Counted from the first letter of the stretch, positions 51,137 to 60,141 are shown. The stretch: DNA of 64,000 nucleotides from Cytobacillus oceanisediminis (GCF_007830235.1 NZ_VLKI01000005.1:186001-250000), one strand, 5' to 3'. Notes: a model not told the origin generated them from the letters alone. Translations and numbers: made by a program.

Positions 51137-51220
51137 TTAGATAACATTTAGAACTTGCTGGATAAAACTTAAATCGGGTTAGATAAATTCAAAAAACTGC
51201 TAGATAAAACCTAAATCATG
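51137..51220 (+). repeat. Degenerate tandem repeat, 21-bp period, four units
   Basis: Units begin at 51137, 51158, 51179 and 51200 and share the core (T/C)TAGATAAA followed by an A-rich spacer: for example CTGGATAAAACTTAAATC and CTAGATAAAACCTAAATC. Adjacent sequence has two GGTATTTCC boxes (51224, 51252). It lies in the 604-bp gap between ymxH and dpaA, which has no gene I can support. Confidence 0.7.
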
Positions 51221-51400
51221 CAAGGTATTTCCCGCAAACCGTTACATAAGGGTATTTCCGGTTTGAAAAGCATGCATTTAAGGAAGACAAAAAGTTATGG
51301 ATTTTTCCATTTTGCTTTCTCCTTTTTCATTTTCTGTAATTACCCTCCCCAAAAAGCTTCTTTTCGTATATAAACCCATTTTCTTTTAGGTGGAAAACTC

Positions 51401-51428
51401 ACCTAATGCGCCGTGCGTACATAAGATG
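51401..51428 (+). promoter_or_regulatory. Sigma-K-like promoter of the dipicolinate synthase operon
   Basis: AC at 51401-51402, 17-bp spacer, CATAAGATG (51420-51428) against the sigma-K pattern AC-N16/17-CATANNNTA. GGTGGAAAACTCACC (51389-51403) just upstream is an inverted repeat. spoVF is sigma-K dependent in B. subtilis. Leader to dpaA is about 230 nt. Confidence 0.6.
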
Positions 51429-51664
51429 TTGAAGTAGTTCAATATAACAATTCCTATATGGTATTTACATGAAATTGCCGGCCATGAAGTACGCCACATT
51501 TCATTCAAAGGTAAACCTGCTTATGCAATTGCTGTCTCGTGCCGCAGCTATTGTACAGTGGCGTTGCCGGTGCGAGGACATTTTTACCCGAAGCCAGGCG
51601 AATAAATGGCTTCAAAAATATATGCTTTCTTCAAAAAAGAAAGAAAAAAGAAGGTGAGTGTTGC

Positions 51665-52567
51665 ATGCTGACAGGAACCCAAATTGCAGTTATCGGCGGT
51701 GATGCAAGACAGCTGGAAATCATCCGGAAACTAACCGAGCTTGATGCAAAGCTCTCATTGATTGGTTTCGAGCAGTTGGATCATGCGTTCTCTGGTGCGG
51801 TAAAAGAAAAAATAGATGAAGTGGATTTTTCCAATATAGACGCCATTATCCTGCCAGTGCCTGGCACGGGTCTGGAGGGCCAAATTGAGACGATTTTCTC
51901 CAATGAAAAGGTGGTTTTTGAGGAGGAAATTCTTTCGCAAACCCCGCCACATTGTACGGTTTATTCAGGCATCACGAATTCTTATTTAACAGGAATTACA
52001 AAGCAGGCGGACCGCCGCCTTGTGCAATTATTCGAGAGAGATGACGTGGCTATCTACAATTCCATTCCGACTGTTGAAGGAACGATCATGATGGCTATCC
52101 AGCATACGGATTTTACCATCCATGGTTCCAATATTGCAGTTATTGGGCTTGGAAGAGTAGGGATGAGTGTAGCCAGAACATTCCATGCATTAGGAGCAAA
52201 AGTGAAAGTCGGGGCAAGAAAGAGTGAGCATATTGCCCGGATTACAGAAATGGGACTTACTCCATTTCACTTAAAAGATATCGAGGATGCGGTAAAGGAT
52301 ACAGATATTTGCATCAATACAGCACCCCATTTAGTTGTAACAGCTTCTGTTATTTCCAAAATGCCGGCACATACCCTCATTATTGATCTTGCTTCCAAGC
52401 CTGGAGGCACTGATTTCCGCTATGCGGAAAAGCGCGGAGTTAAAGCTCTGCTTGCACCAGGATTGCCTGGAATTGTCGCCCCAAAGACAGCTGGGCAAAT
52501 ATTGGCGAATGTTCTTTCTCAATTGATTAAGGAAGATTTGCAAAAGAGAAAGGGGAATACAATATGA
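51665..52567 (+). CDS. dpaA: Dipicolinate synthase subunit A
   Basis: With DpaB it oxidises dihydrodipicolinate to dipicolinic acid, the spore-core solute (also called SpoVFA). The 300-aa protein has an N-terminal domain (IAVIGGDARQLEIIRKL), a Rossmann NAD(P) fold (NIAVIGLGRVGMSVARTF, about residue 155) and LLAPGLPGIVAPKTAGQIL near the end. ATG 51665 follows AGAAGGTGAG (51649-51658); the open frame upstream is not family-like. It overlaps dpaB (ATGA). Confidence 0.96.
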   Translation: MLTGTQIAVIGGDARQLEIIRKLTELDAKLSLIGFEQLDHAFSGAVKEKIDEVDFSNIDAIILPVPGTGLEGQIETIFSNEKVVFEEEILSQTPPHCTVYSGITNSYLTGITKQADRRLVQLFERDDVAIYNSIPTVEGTIMMAIQHTDFTIHGSNIAVIGLGRVGMSVARTFHALGAKVKVGARKSEHIARITEMGLTPFHLKDIEDAVKDTDICINTAPHLVVTASVISKMPAHTLIIDLASKPGGTDFRYAEKRGVKALLAPGLPGIVAPKTAGQILANVLSQLIKEDLQKRKGNTI

Positions 52568-53163
52568 GTTTAAAAGGGAAAAGAATCGGATTTGGATTAA
52601 CAGGATCCCATTGTACGTATGATGCAGTGTTTCCAGAAATAGAAAAGCTGGTTAACGCAGGCGCAGAGGTGCTTCCTGTTGTTACCTTTACAGTAAAAAA
52701 TACGGAAACAAGGTTCGGCAAAGGGGAAGATTGGGTACAAAGAATTGAAGATTTAACAGGCAACAAGGTGATAGATTCAATCGTAAAGGCGGAGCCGCTT
52801 GGACCTAAGATTCCGCTTGATTGCATGGTAATTGCACCATTGACAGGAAACTCCATGAGCAAATTTGCAAATGCCATGACCGATTCACCGGTGTTAATGG
52901 CGGCAAAAGCGACACTTAGAAATGGAAAACCTGTTGTTCTGGGAATCTCCACAAATGATGCGCTTGGCCTGAATGGTGTAAACTTAATGAGACTGATGGC
53001 TACCAAAAATATTTATTTTATCCCTTACGGCCAGGATGACCCTCTGAAAAAGCCAAATTCAATGGTAGCAAGAATGACTGCATTATCAGACACAATTCTG
53101 CATGCGATGGAGGGCAAGCAGCTGCAGCCTGTTGTGGTGGAAAGGTATAAAGACGATCAATAG
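52564..53163 (+). CDS. dpaB: Dipicolinate synthase subunit B
   Basis: A 199-aa flavoprotein (HFCD-family) subunit of dipicolinate synthase, also called SpoVFB. Features: IGFGLTGSHCTYDAVFPEIEKL, APLTGNSMSKFANAMTDSPVLMAAKA, and IYFIPYGQDDP. The start overlaps the dpaA stop. It acts in the mother cell during sporulation. Confidence 0.96.
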   Translation: MSLKGKRIGFGLTGSHCTYDAVFPEIEKLVNAGAEVLPVVTFTVKNTETRFGKGEDWVQRIEDLTGNKVIDSIVKAEPLGPKIPLDCMVIAPLTGNSMSKFANAMTDSPVLMAAKATLRNGKPVVLGISTNDALGLNGVNLMRLMATKNIYFIPYGQDDPLKKPNSMVARMTALSDTILHAMEGKQLQPVVVERYKDDQ

Positions 53164-53315
53164 CCCCTATTTTTTCTAGTAAAAAAATTTAGTCCTTTAG
53201 TGAACGAATATGTTAGAATAAAGGTTATTAAGATAACCAACCTCCAAGCTATGTTTAAAAAAGATATAATAACACTTTGGAGATATGGCCAATATGCTGT
53301 TAATATAAATGGATA

Positions 53316-53385
53316 CCTGCCATTCTAAACATTAAAGGCAGGAAGGCGGCTGCCAATTTACTTTGGCCGCCGTTCTATTAAATTT
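53316..53385 (+). promoter_or_regulatory. Hairpins in the asd leader, possible attenuator
   Basis: CCTGCC (53316-53321) pairs with GGCAGG (53337-53342). Directly after, GGCG-GCT-GCCAA (53345-53356) pairs with TTGGC-CGCC (53363-53371), followed by GTTCTATT. A possible promoter with extended -10 TGT-TAGAAT lies at 53211-53219. The second hairpin looks like a weak terminator 75 bp before asd. No known amino-acid riboswitch was recognised. Confidence 0.45.
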
Positions 53386-53458
53386 TAGGCATATTGCTCG
53401 TTCATTAAAAACTAATTTTGCTAGAAAAATATATTGGTACTGGAAGGGGAAAACGAAA

Positions 53459-54508
53459 TTGGAACAGAAAAAAGGATTTCATGTAGCCGTAGTAGGTGCG
53501 ACTGGCGCAGTTGGCCAGCAAATGATTCAAACACTTGAAAACAGAGATTTTCCTATCTCGCAATTCACTCTTTTGTCATCAGCGCGTTCTGCAGGTTCAA
53601 AGGTAACTTTTAAAGGCCAGGAGTATACTGTTCAGGAAGCAAAGCCTGAGAGCTTTGAAGGTGTGGATATTGCCTTATTCAGTGCTGGAGGCAGCGTTTC
53701 ACAGGAACTTGCTCCCCATGCGGTAGAACACGGTGCAATCGTGGTAGATAATACAAGTGCCTTCCGTATGGATCCGAATGTGCCGCTTGTTGTTCCTGAG
53801 GTTAACGAAGACGATCTTAACAAGCATAATGGCATTATTGCGAATCCAAACTGTTCTACAATCCAAATGGTTGTTGCCCTTCAGCCGGTTAAGGAAAAGT
53901 ACGGCTTGAAAAAAGTGATTGTATCTACTTACCAGGCTGTATCAGGTTCAGGAGCAGCAGCTGTGGAAGAGCTTAACGAGCAGACAAAGGCAATTATTAA
54001 TAATGAAGAGTTTGAGCCGGCAATACTTCCGGTCAAAGGCGATAAAAAGCACTATCAAATTGCTTTCAATGCCATTCCGCAAATTGATAAGTTTCAGGAT
54101 AATGGATACACTTTTGAAGAGATGAAAATGATTAATGAAACGAAGAAAATTATGCATATGCCGGAACTGCAAGTGGCAGCTACCTGCGTGCGCCTTCCGG
54201 TGGCAACTGGCCATTCGGAATCACTTTATTTCGAAGTGGATTCAAATGGTGTTACGGCAAATGAAGTAAAGAGCCTTCTTGAAAATGCTCGAGGCGTTGT
54301 CCTGCAGGATGATCCGGAAAACCAGATCTACCCAATGCCTGCTGATTGTGTTGGGAAAAATGATGTATTCGTTGGCCGTATCCGCAAAGACTTGGATGAG
54401 GATAAAGGCTTCCATATGTGGGTTGTTTCTGATAATCTTCTAAAAGGGGCAGCATGGAACTCTGTGCAAATTGCCGAGAGCTTAATTAAACTTGGTTTAG
54501 TCAAGTAG
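53459..54508 (+). CDS. asd: Aspartate-semialdehyde dehydrogenase
   Basis: Asd reduces aspartyl phosphate to aspartate semialdehyde, the branch point to lysine/DAP, threonine and methionine. The 349-aa protein has [13 protein letters not shown] (NADP binding), the catalytic C132 in NPNCSTIQ and the second conserved region [13 protein letters not shown] start at TTG 53459, preceded by GGAAGGGGA (53442-53450); the in-frame sequence back to 53363 is leader. Confidence 0.95.
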   Translation: MEQKKGFHVAVVGATGAVGQQMIQTLENRDFPISQFTLLSSARSAGSKVTFKGQEYTVQEAKPESFEGVDIALFSAGGSVSQELAPHAVEHGAIVVDNTSAFRMDPNVPLVVPEVNEDDLNKHNGIIANPNCSTIQMVVALQPVKEKYGLKKVIVSTYQAVSGSGAAAVEELNEQTKAIINNEEFEPAILPVKGDKKHYQIAFNAIPQIDKFQDNGYTFEEMKMINETKKIMHMPELQVAATCVRLPVATGHSESLYFEVDSNGVTANEVKSLLENARGVVLQDDPENQIYPMPADCVGKNDVFVGRIRKDLDEDKGFHMWVVSDNLLKGAAWNSVQIAESLIKLGLVK

Positions 54509-54552
54509 TTAACGAGTTTCTCTTCATGTAAAGAGAAGTTAGAGGTGTTTTA

Positions 54553-55797
54553 ATGAATATTATCGTTCAAAAATATGGAGGCACATCAGTACGCGATGAA
54601 AATAGCCGTGAACATGCGCTTAAGCATATTCAAAAAGCGCTGGCTGATGGATATAAGGTTGTAGTTGTCGTTTCAGCAATGGGGCGAAAAGGTGACCCAT
54701 ATGCAACAGATACCTTGCTTTCCCTTGTAGAAGGAAGCAGCAGCAAGATAAGCAAGCGGGAAACAGACCTTCTTTTATCCTGCGGTGAAGTGATTTCGAG
54801 TGTGGTTTTTTCAAACATGCTCAAAGAAAACAGCATTAATGCGGCAGCCTTAACGGGCGCGCAGGCAGGGTTTAGGACAAATAATGATCATACAAACGCA
54901 AAAATTATTGATATGAAATGTGACAGGCTCCTAAAAGAATTAGAAGAGCATGATGTAGTCGTCGTGGCAGGCTTCCAGGGATCTTCGAAGAACGGTGATG
55001 TTACCACAATCGGCAGGGGAGGCAGCGATACCTCCGCAGCTGCACTCGGTGCGGCACTAAATGCAGAGTGGATTGATATCTTTACAGATGTGGAAGGCAT
55101 TATGACAGCTGACCCGCGAATTGCAGAAAATGCACGGCCGCTGTCAGTTGTGACGTACACTGAGGTCTGCAACATGGCATACCAGGGTGCGAAGGTTATT
55201 CACCCTCGCGCAGTAGAAATTGCAATGCAGGCAAAGATTCCAATCCGGATCCGGTCTACTTATTCGGACAGTCTCGGAACTCTTGTCACAACTCTTAATA
55301 AAAATAGACGGGGTACAGATATTAAGGAACGGTCTGTTACCGGAATCGCACACCTTTCCAATGTAACCCAGATTAAGGTTCTTGCTAAGAAAGACCAATA
55401 TGATCTTCAATCAGAGGTATTTAAGGCAATGGCAACCCAGGGGATCAGTGTAGACTTTATCAACATCTATCCAAATGGTGTAAATTATACGGTAACCGAA
55501 GAAATGACCGATAAAGCCATTGGTATCCTAAAGAGCCTTGGCCATGATCCGCTAGTGGAAAGAGAGTGTGCCAAAGTATCTGTTGTCGGAGCAGGTATGC
55601 AGGGGGTTCCTGGTGTGGCCTCACGAATCGTGACGGCACTATCCGAGCGGGGCATCCGCATTTTGCAATCCGCAGACAGCCATACAACCATCTGGGTTTT
55701 AGTTAAGCAAGCAGATCTTACAAAAGCTGTGAACGCATTGCATGATGCTTTTCATCTTGAAGAGGATCTGACAGAATATGAAAGAACAGATATTTAA
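54553..55797 (+). CDS. dapG: Aspartokinase I (DAP-inhibited type) DapG
   Basis: Phosphorylates aspartate for diaminopimelate synthesis. The 414-aa protein has the kinase start IVQKYGGTSVRD, the GRGGSDTSAAALGAAL loop and two ACT domains in the last third (ITQIKVLAKKDQ; VSVVGAGMQGVPGVASRIV). B. subtilis DapG serves cell wall and spore DPA needs. AGAGGTG (54541-54547) precedes ATG 54553. Confidence 0.95.
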   Translation: MNIIVQKYGGTSVRDENSREHALKHIQKALADGYKVVVVVSAMGRKGDPYATDTLLSLVEGSSSKISKRETDLLLSCGEVISSVVFSNMLKENSINAAALTGAQAGFRTNNDHTNAKIIDMKCDRLLKELEEHDVVVVAGFQGSSKNGDVTTIGRGGSDTSAAALGAALNAEWIDIFTDVEGIMTADPRIAENARPLSVVTYTEVCNMAYQGAKVIHPRAVEIAMQAKIPIRIRSTYSDSLGTLVTTLNKNRRGTDIKERSVTGIAHLSNVTQIKVLAKKDQYDLQSEVFKAMATQGISVDFINIYPNGVNYTVTEEMTDKAIGILKSLGHDPLVERECAKVSVVGAGMQGVPGVASRIVTALSERGIRILQSADSHTTIWVLVKQADLTKAVNALHDAFHLEEDLTEYERTDI

Positions 55798-55825
55798 TTT
55801 TTGATAAAAATAAATGTTTAAAAAG

Positions 55826-55896
55826 GGGAAGAAAAGCCGCTGCTGCGGCGAACGACGGATCAGCATTATGAGCGGCAGATCCGACCGTTTCTTCCC
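55826..55896 (+). other. Compact three-way-junction-like inverted repeat before dapA
   Basis: GGGAAGAAA (55826-55834) pairs perfectly with TTTCTTCCC (55888-55896). Inside are two more hairpins: GCCGC-TGCT-GCGGC (55836-55849) and CGGATC ... GATCCG (55856-55861 with 55878-55883). An alternative pairing GCCGCT (55836-55841) with AGCGGC (55871-55876) is also possible. It occupies most of the dapG-dapA gap. It may be a regulatory RNA or an inserted repeat; I do not recognise the family. Confidence 0.6.
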
Positions 55897-55928
55897 GAAC
55901 TTTTTGAACAAATGCAAGGAGTGTAAAA

Positions 55929-56795
55929 ATGGTTCTATTTGGTCGAGTATCCACAGCAATGGTAACGCCGTTCGATCACAAGGGACATATTGATTTCCCT
56001 AAAACGACGCAGCTTATCAACCATCTTATCGAAAACGGTACAGATTCAATCGTTGTCGCCGGAACAACCGGCGAGTCGCCAACACTGTCAAAAGAGGAAA
56101 AGCTGGCACTTTTCCAGCACGCAGTAAAAGTGGCTGACAAACGTGTACCCGTTATTGCCGGCACTGGCAGCAATAATACCTATGAATCAATTGAATTAAC
56201 AAAAAAAGCAGAACAAATTGGTGTAAATGCGATCATGATCGTTGCGCCATATTACAATAAGCCAAATCAGGAAGGGCTGTATCAGCACTTCAAGGCAATC
56301 GCAGAAAATACGAAGCTTCCATTAATGGTATATAACATTCCTGGTCGTTCTTCCGTAAATATTCTGCCTGAGACGGTGATCCGCCTCTCCAAAATTCCAA
56401 ACATCGTTGCAGTGAAGGAAGCGAGCGGTGATCTGAATGCAATGGCAAAAATCATTGCCAATACAGATGACGATTTCTTGCTTTATAGCGGTGATGATGG
56501 CCTTACCCTTCCATGCATGGCAATTGGAGGAACAGGTATCGTATCTGTTGCTTCACATGTGATTGGAAATGAAATGCAGGAAATGGTTAATGCCTTTCTT
56601 AACGGTGAAAATGAAAAGGCTGCAAAAATGCACCAGCAGATTCTTCCTATTATGGAAGGACTTTTCGCTGCCCCAAGCCCAGTGCCTGTAAAAACAGCGC
56701 TTCAAATAAAGGGACTTGATGTCGGATCTGTCCGCCTTCCGATGGTTCCATTAACTGAGCAGGAGCGAAGTGCAGTAGCTGCTTTATTTAAATAA
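55929..56795 (+). CDS. dapA: 4-hydroxy-tetrahydrodipicolinate synthase
   Basis: DapA condenses pyruvate with aspartate semialdehyde. The 288-aa TIM-barrel protein has VVAGTTGESPTLSKEEK, Tyr135 in MVYNIPGRSSVNI and Schiff-base Lys163 in IVAVKEASGDL. CAAGGAGTG (55915-55923) precedes ATG 55929. It ends the asd-dapG-dapA group; the product also feeds dipicolinate made by DpaAB. Confidence 0.96.
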   Translation: MVLFGRVSTAMVTPFDHKGHIDFPKTTQLINHLIENGTDSIVVAGTTGESPTLSKEEKLALFQHAVKVADKRVPVIAGTGSNNTYESIELTKKAEQIGVNAIMIVAPYYNKPNQEGLYQHFKAIAENTKLPLMVYNIPGRSSVNILPETVIRLSKIPNIVAVKEASGDLNAMAKIIANTDDDFLLYSGDDGLTLPCMAIGGTGIVSVASHVIGNEMQEMVNAFLNGENEKAAKMHQQILPIMEGLFAAPSPVPVKTALQIKGLDVGSVRLPMVPLTEQERSAVAALFK

Positions 56796-56808
56796 TAAAT
56801 TAAGAGTT

Positions 56809-56842
56809 AAGCCAATCAGACATTAAGCTGATTGGCTTTTCT
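56809..56842 (+). terminator. Terminator after dapA
   Basis: AAGCCAATCAG (56809-56819) pairs with CTGATTGGCTT (56828-56838), followed by TTCTT. Confidence 0.87.
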
Positions 56843-56890
56843 TCTATAAAGCAGGCCTATAAAGACCAGTCCCCTTTTGCACATGGAAAT

Positions 56891-57098
56891 ATCGTCTTCA
56901 TGAAGGCTCTATGACGACCATATTTCGCTAGTACTAGGAAAAATCGTCTTCATGAAAGCTCTATAACGCCCATAACCTTCAACCATGGAAAAGAATCGTC
57001 TTTATAAGCGCTCTATTACGCTCATAATCCTCAATTAAAGAACAGAACTGTCTTTATAAACCGCTTCTGTGAAATCTAGAAATGTAAAAACTGCACCT
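56891..57098 (+). repeat. Tandem repeat with an exact 52-bp period, four units
   Basis: Units start at 56891, 56943, 56995 and 57047. The core is ATCGTCTTCATGAA, GCTCTATNACGCCCATAA and a GGAAAAGA spacer. Units 1 to 3 match well; unit 4 keeps CTGTCTTTATAA then decays, and a faint unit precedes unit 1. It lies in the 478-bp dapA-rnjB gap, after the dapA terminator. No gene in the gap. Confidence 0.8.
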
Positions 57099-57273
57099 TT
57101 CAAAAAGCTGCCGTTATATCAGCTGTGCGACCTATATCCAAAGTGCACTGAGCATTTCCAGTAATGGCAGCGCTTATCCTATGTATAAATTTGGTTGTCA
57201 TGGTTTTAGGACTTCAAGTATAATATGGATAACTGATCTTGATCGGCTGAACATGCATGGGAGGAAACGTACA

Positions 57274-58941
57274 TTGAAAAAGAGACAGAATGAAAGCATC
57301 AAGGTAACAGCACTTGGAGGAGTCGGAGAACTAGGAAAAAATATGTATTTGGCAGAGGTAGACGAAGACATTTACGTTGTCGACGCCGGATTAATGTTCC
57401 CTGAAAATGAAATGCTCGGAATTGACATTGTTATACCGGATATTACATATTTAGTCCAAAATAAAGAAAGGGTACAGGGAATCTTTTTAACACATGGACA
57501 CGAGGACCACATCGGTGGCCTTTCTTATATTTTGGCTAAGGTCAATGTACCTGTTTATGGGACAAAGTTGACGCTTGCTCTTGCGAAAGCAAAACTGAAG
57601 GAACAGGAATACAAAGGCAAGGCCCAGTTTATTGAAATTGATTCGGATTCAAAGCTTCAGTTCGATTCAGCGGAAGTAACCTTTTTTAGGACTAGTCACA
57701 GCATTCCAGACAGTGTGGGAGTTGCCATCCATACTTCAGAGGGAGCTATTGTATATACAGGCGATTTTAAGTTTGATCAAGCAGCAGCTTCACTGTATAA
57801 GCCTGAAATAGGAAAAATGGCACGACTAGGCGAAGAGGGTGTACTTTGCCTTCTATCCGACAGTACTGAAGCAGAAAAGCCAGGATATACAAATTCAGAA
57901 GCTAAAGTAGCTAGAGAAATGACAGCTGCCTTTTATGCTGCAAAAGGAAGGGTAATTGCTGCTTCCTTTGCTTCCGACCTGATTCGCATCCAGCATATTT
58001 TTGATGCTGCCATGGAAACCGGCAGAAAAGTGGCGGTTGTCGGAAGAAGCCTTCAAAAAATCTATGATATAGCACTTCAATTGGGGTATCTGCAAGTTGG
58101 GGAGGACTTAATCATCCCCGTTTCGGAAAGTGGAAAATATCCGGACAATGAAATCACTGTACTCACGACTGGATCCCAGGGGGAACCAATTGAAGCTCTT
58201 CAAAAAATGGCGAAGCAGTCCCATAGGCAGGTCAATATTAAAAAAGGCGATACGGTCCTGCTTGCCGCATCTCCATTAAGAGGAACGGAAGTCTTTATTT
58301 TCAAAACGGTTGACATGTTATTCAGAGCTGGTGCTGAAGTGATTTCAGGCAAGGGTACTTTTAATACCTCTAGCCATGGAAGCCATGAAGAACTTAAATT
58401 TATGATCAATCTGATGAATCCGAAATTCTTTATCCCGGTGCATGGTGAATACCGTATGCTAAAAGCCCACGCTGGCATTGCTAAGGAGTGCGGATTATCC
58501 AATGAGCAAATTTTTATCCCAGATAAAGGCGATGTAGCTGAAATCAAAAACGGCAAAATCGTATCCGGCGGAAAAATCCCTTCCGGAAATGTCCTGATTG
58601 ATGGAATTGGAGTAGGCGATGTTGGAAATATCGTATTAAGAGACCGGAAGCTCCTCTCACAGGATGGAATTTTATTGGTTGTGGTCACCTTGAATAAGAG
58701 GGAAAAGAAGATTTCCGCTGGCCCTGAAATCATTACAAGAGGGTTTGTTTATGTAAGGGAATCAGAAAAGCTTCTTGAAGAATCAGCCAAAATAGTCAAA
58801 GAAGCGGTCGAGCAGAATTTGGCCCGAGAATCGTTTGACTGGTCTGGTATAAAACAGGATATGCGAGACAGCCTGAATCAATATCTTTATGAAAAAACCA
58901 AACGAAGGCCGATGATCCTGCCAATCCTTATGGAAGGGTAA
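57274..58941 (+). CDS. rnjB: Ribonuclease J2
   Basis: RNase J proteins are metallo-beta-lactamase RNases with endo and 5'-3' exo activity. The product is 555 aa, equal to B. subtilis RNase J2. It has the metal motif THGHEDHIGG, SHSIPDSVG, YTGDFKFD, a beta-CASP domain and the C-terminal domain. Naming as J2 rests on the dapA-rnjB-tepA order; motifs alone fit J1 as well. I use TTG 57274 after GGGAGGA (57260-57266); the upstream open frame is not conserved-looking. Confidence 0.92.
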   Translation: MKKRQNESIKVTALGGVGELGKNMYLAEVDEDIYVVDAGLMFPENEMLGIDIVIPDITYLVQNKERVQGIFLTHGHEDHIGGLSYILAKVNVPVYGTKLTLALAKAKLKEQEYKGKAQFIEIDSDSKLQFDSAEVTFFRTSHSIPDSVGVAIHTSEGAIVYTGDFKFDQAAASLYKPEIGKMARLGEEGVLCLLSDSTEAEKPGYTNSEAKVAREMTAAFYAAKGRVIAASFASDLIRIQHIFDAAMETGRKVAVVGRSLQKIYDIALQLGYLQVGEDLIIPVSESGKYPDNEITVLTTGSQGEPIEALQKMAKQSHRQVNIKKGDTVLLAASPLRGTEVFIFKTVDMLFRAGAEVISGKGTFNTSSHGSHEELKFMINLMNPKFFIPVHGEYRMLKAHAGIAKECGLSNEQIFIPDKGDVAEIKNGKIVSGGKIPSGNVLIDGIGVGDVGNIVLRDRKLLSQDGILLVVVTLNKREKKISAGPEIITRGFVYVRESEKLLEESAKIVKEAVEQNLARESFDWSGIKQDMRDSLNQYLYEKTKRRPMILPILMEG

Positions 58942-58953
58942 ATGCCTAATAAG

Positions 58954-58981
58954 CAGCCTGGGAATGCCAGGCTGTTTTTTT
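58954..58981 (+). terminator. Terminator after rnjB
   Basis: CAGCCTGG (58954-58961) pairs with CCAGGCTG (58967-58974), followed by seven T. Confidence 0.88.
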
Positions 58982-59039
58982 AGATGGCTCTTTTCTAAAA
59001 GATTGTTGTTTTTGAATAAGTTCATTGAGATAAACGAGG

Positions 59040-59234
59040 TTGGTTGATTGGAGCTAAAGGTGCGAGATCCTCGAAAATGCATTCGCATTTCCTTCGTGCG
59101 GTGATTATTCGAGGATGCTTATTTAAAGTCCTGCGGGAGGAGCGGGACAGGTGAGACCCCACAGGTGCGGCGCGCCGAGGAGGCTCACCGCCCGCCCCGC
59201 GGAAAGGGAGCATCCTGGAGCGGAAATCAACCAC
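59040..59234 (+). repeat. GC-rich Bacillaceae intergenic repeat with a nested insert
   Basis: Begins GGTTGATTGGAGC and ends GGAGCGGAAATCAACCA, so the ends are inverted. The right part (59124-59234: CCTGCGGGAGGAGCGGGACAG, GTGAGACCCC, GAGGAGGCTCACCGCCCG, CCCCGCGG) resembles a repeat I recall from many Bacillaceae genomes. Between the left end and that part, about 60 bp are bounded by ATCCTCGAA (59069) and TTCGAGGAT, with an inner AAATGC-ATTC-GCATTT hairpin. It is far more GC-rich than its surroundings. The rest of the 447-bp rnjB-tepA gap shows nothing further. Confidence 0.72.
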
Positions 59235-59388
59235 TTCTCATTACTTTTAAAAAGCAACAATGATTGCGAAAACAGCCTTTTAGATTAACTTGTTCTTTCT
59301 CCTTTTGAATCTTCCTCAAACAATATCACGCATGAAAAACTATCCAGTGTTCATACTAACAATATATTGCTTGAAGGGAGAAATAAGG

Positions 59389-60141
59389 ATGGAAAACGAT
59401 ATAAAAAATAACGGTACTGAGAGCGGAGAAGGGCAAGAACAGCCTAAAGAGGATAAGCCGTCAGGCCTGATGGAGAAAATCCAGCAGCTTGGCCAAACGA
59501 ATGTCCCGCAGCTGTCACAGGATTCCAAGATCCATTGCTTAACAATTGTTGGGCAAATCGAGGGGCATCTACAGCTCCCTCCGCAAAATAAAACCACAAA
59601 ATATGAGCATTTAATTCCTCAAATTGTGGCGATTGAGCAAAACCCAAAAATTGAAGGTCTGCTTGTTATCTTGAATACTGTGGGGGGAGATGTGGAAGCA
59701 GGGCTGGCCATTTCAGAAATGCTTGCTTCCTTATCCAAGCCAACAGTCTCCATTGTCCTTGGGGGAGGCCATTCTATTGGTGTGCCTATTGCTGTGTCAT
59801 GTGACTATTCGTTTATAGCTGAAACAGCAACGATGACCATTCACCCAATCAGGCTGACTGGCCTTGTGATTGGGGTTCCCCAAACCTTTGAATATATGGA
59901 TAAAATGCAGGACAGGGTCATTAATTTTGTAACCAAGCATTCAAATGTTTCCGAACAGAAATTTAAAGACCTTATGTTTGACAAAGGCAACCTTACACGC
60001 GATATTGGAACGAATGTTGTTGGAAGGGATGCAGTTGAATACGGCTTGATTGATGAAGTTGGCGGTGTAGGGCCAGCACTCGCAAAGTTAAATGAATTAA
60101 TTGAAATAAATAAGCAAAAAGAAGAAGTGATTGTCCAATGA
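59389..60141 (+). CDS. tepA: ClpP-like serine protease TepA (YmfB)
   Basis: TepA is a ClpP-fold protein linked to protein secretion and spore formation in Bacillus. The 250-aa product has an acidic N-terminus, [18 protein letters not shown], the nucleophile motif [13 protein letters not shown] and [23 protein letters not shown] (59373-59380) fixes ATG 59389. Its stop overlaps ylzJ (ATGA). Confidence 0.94.
   Translation: MENDIKNNGTESGEGQEQPKEDKPSGLMEKIQQLGQTNVPQLSQDSKIHCLTIVGQIEGHLQLPPQNKTTKYEHLIPQIVAIEQNPKIEGLLVILNTVGGDVEAGLAISEMLASLSKPTVSIVLGGGHSIGVPIAVSCDYSFIAETATMTIHPIRLTGLVIGVPQTFEYMDKMQDRVINFVTKHSNVSEQKFKDLMFDKGNLTRDIGTNVVGRDAVEYGLIDEVGGVGPALAKLNELIEINKQKEEVIVQ

Noticed and set aside
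51469..51657. 62-codon plus-strand open frame upstream of dpaA
   Set aside because: No ribosome site before its ATG, basic low-complexity end and no recognised family; more likely the dpaA leader.
53164..53458. Lysine riboswitch upstream of asd
   Set aside because: The region is short of the conserved L-box core and five-helix layout; only two simple hairpins are evident.
56891..57098. CRISPR array from the regular 52-bp spacing
   Set aside because: Units are direct tandem repeats without unique spacers between identical repeats, and no cas genes are near.
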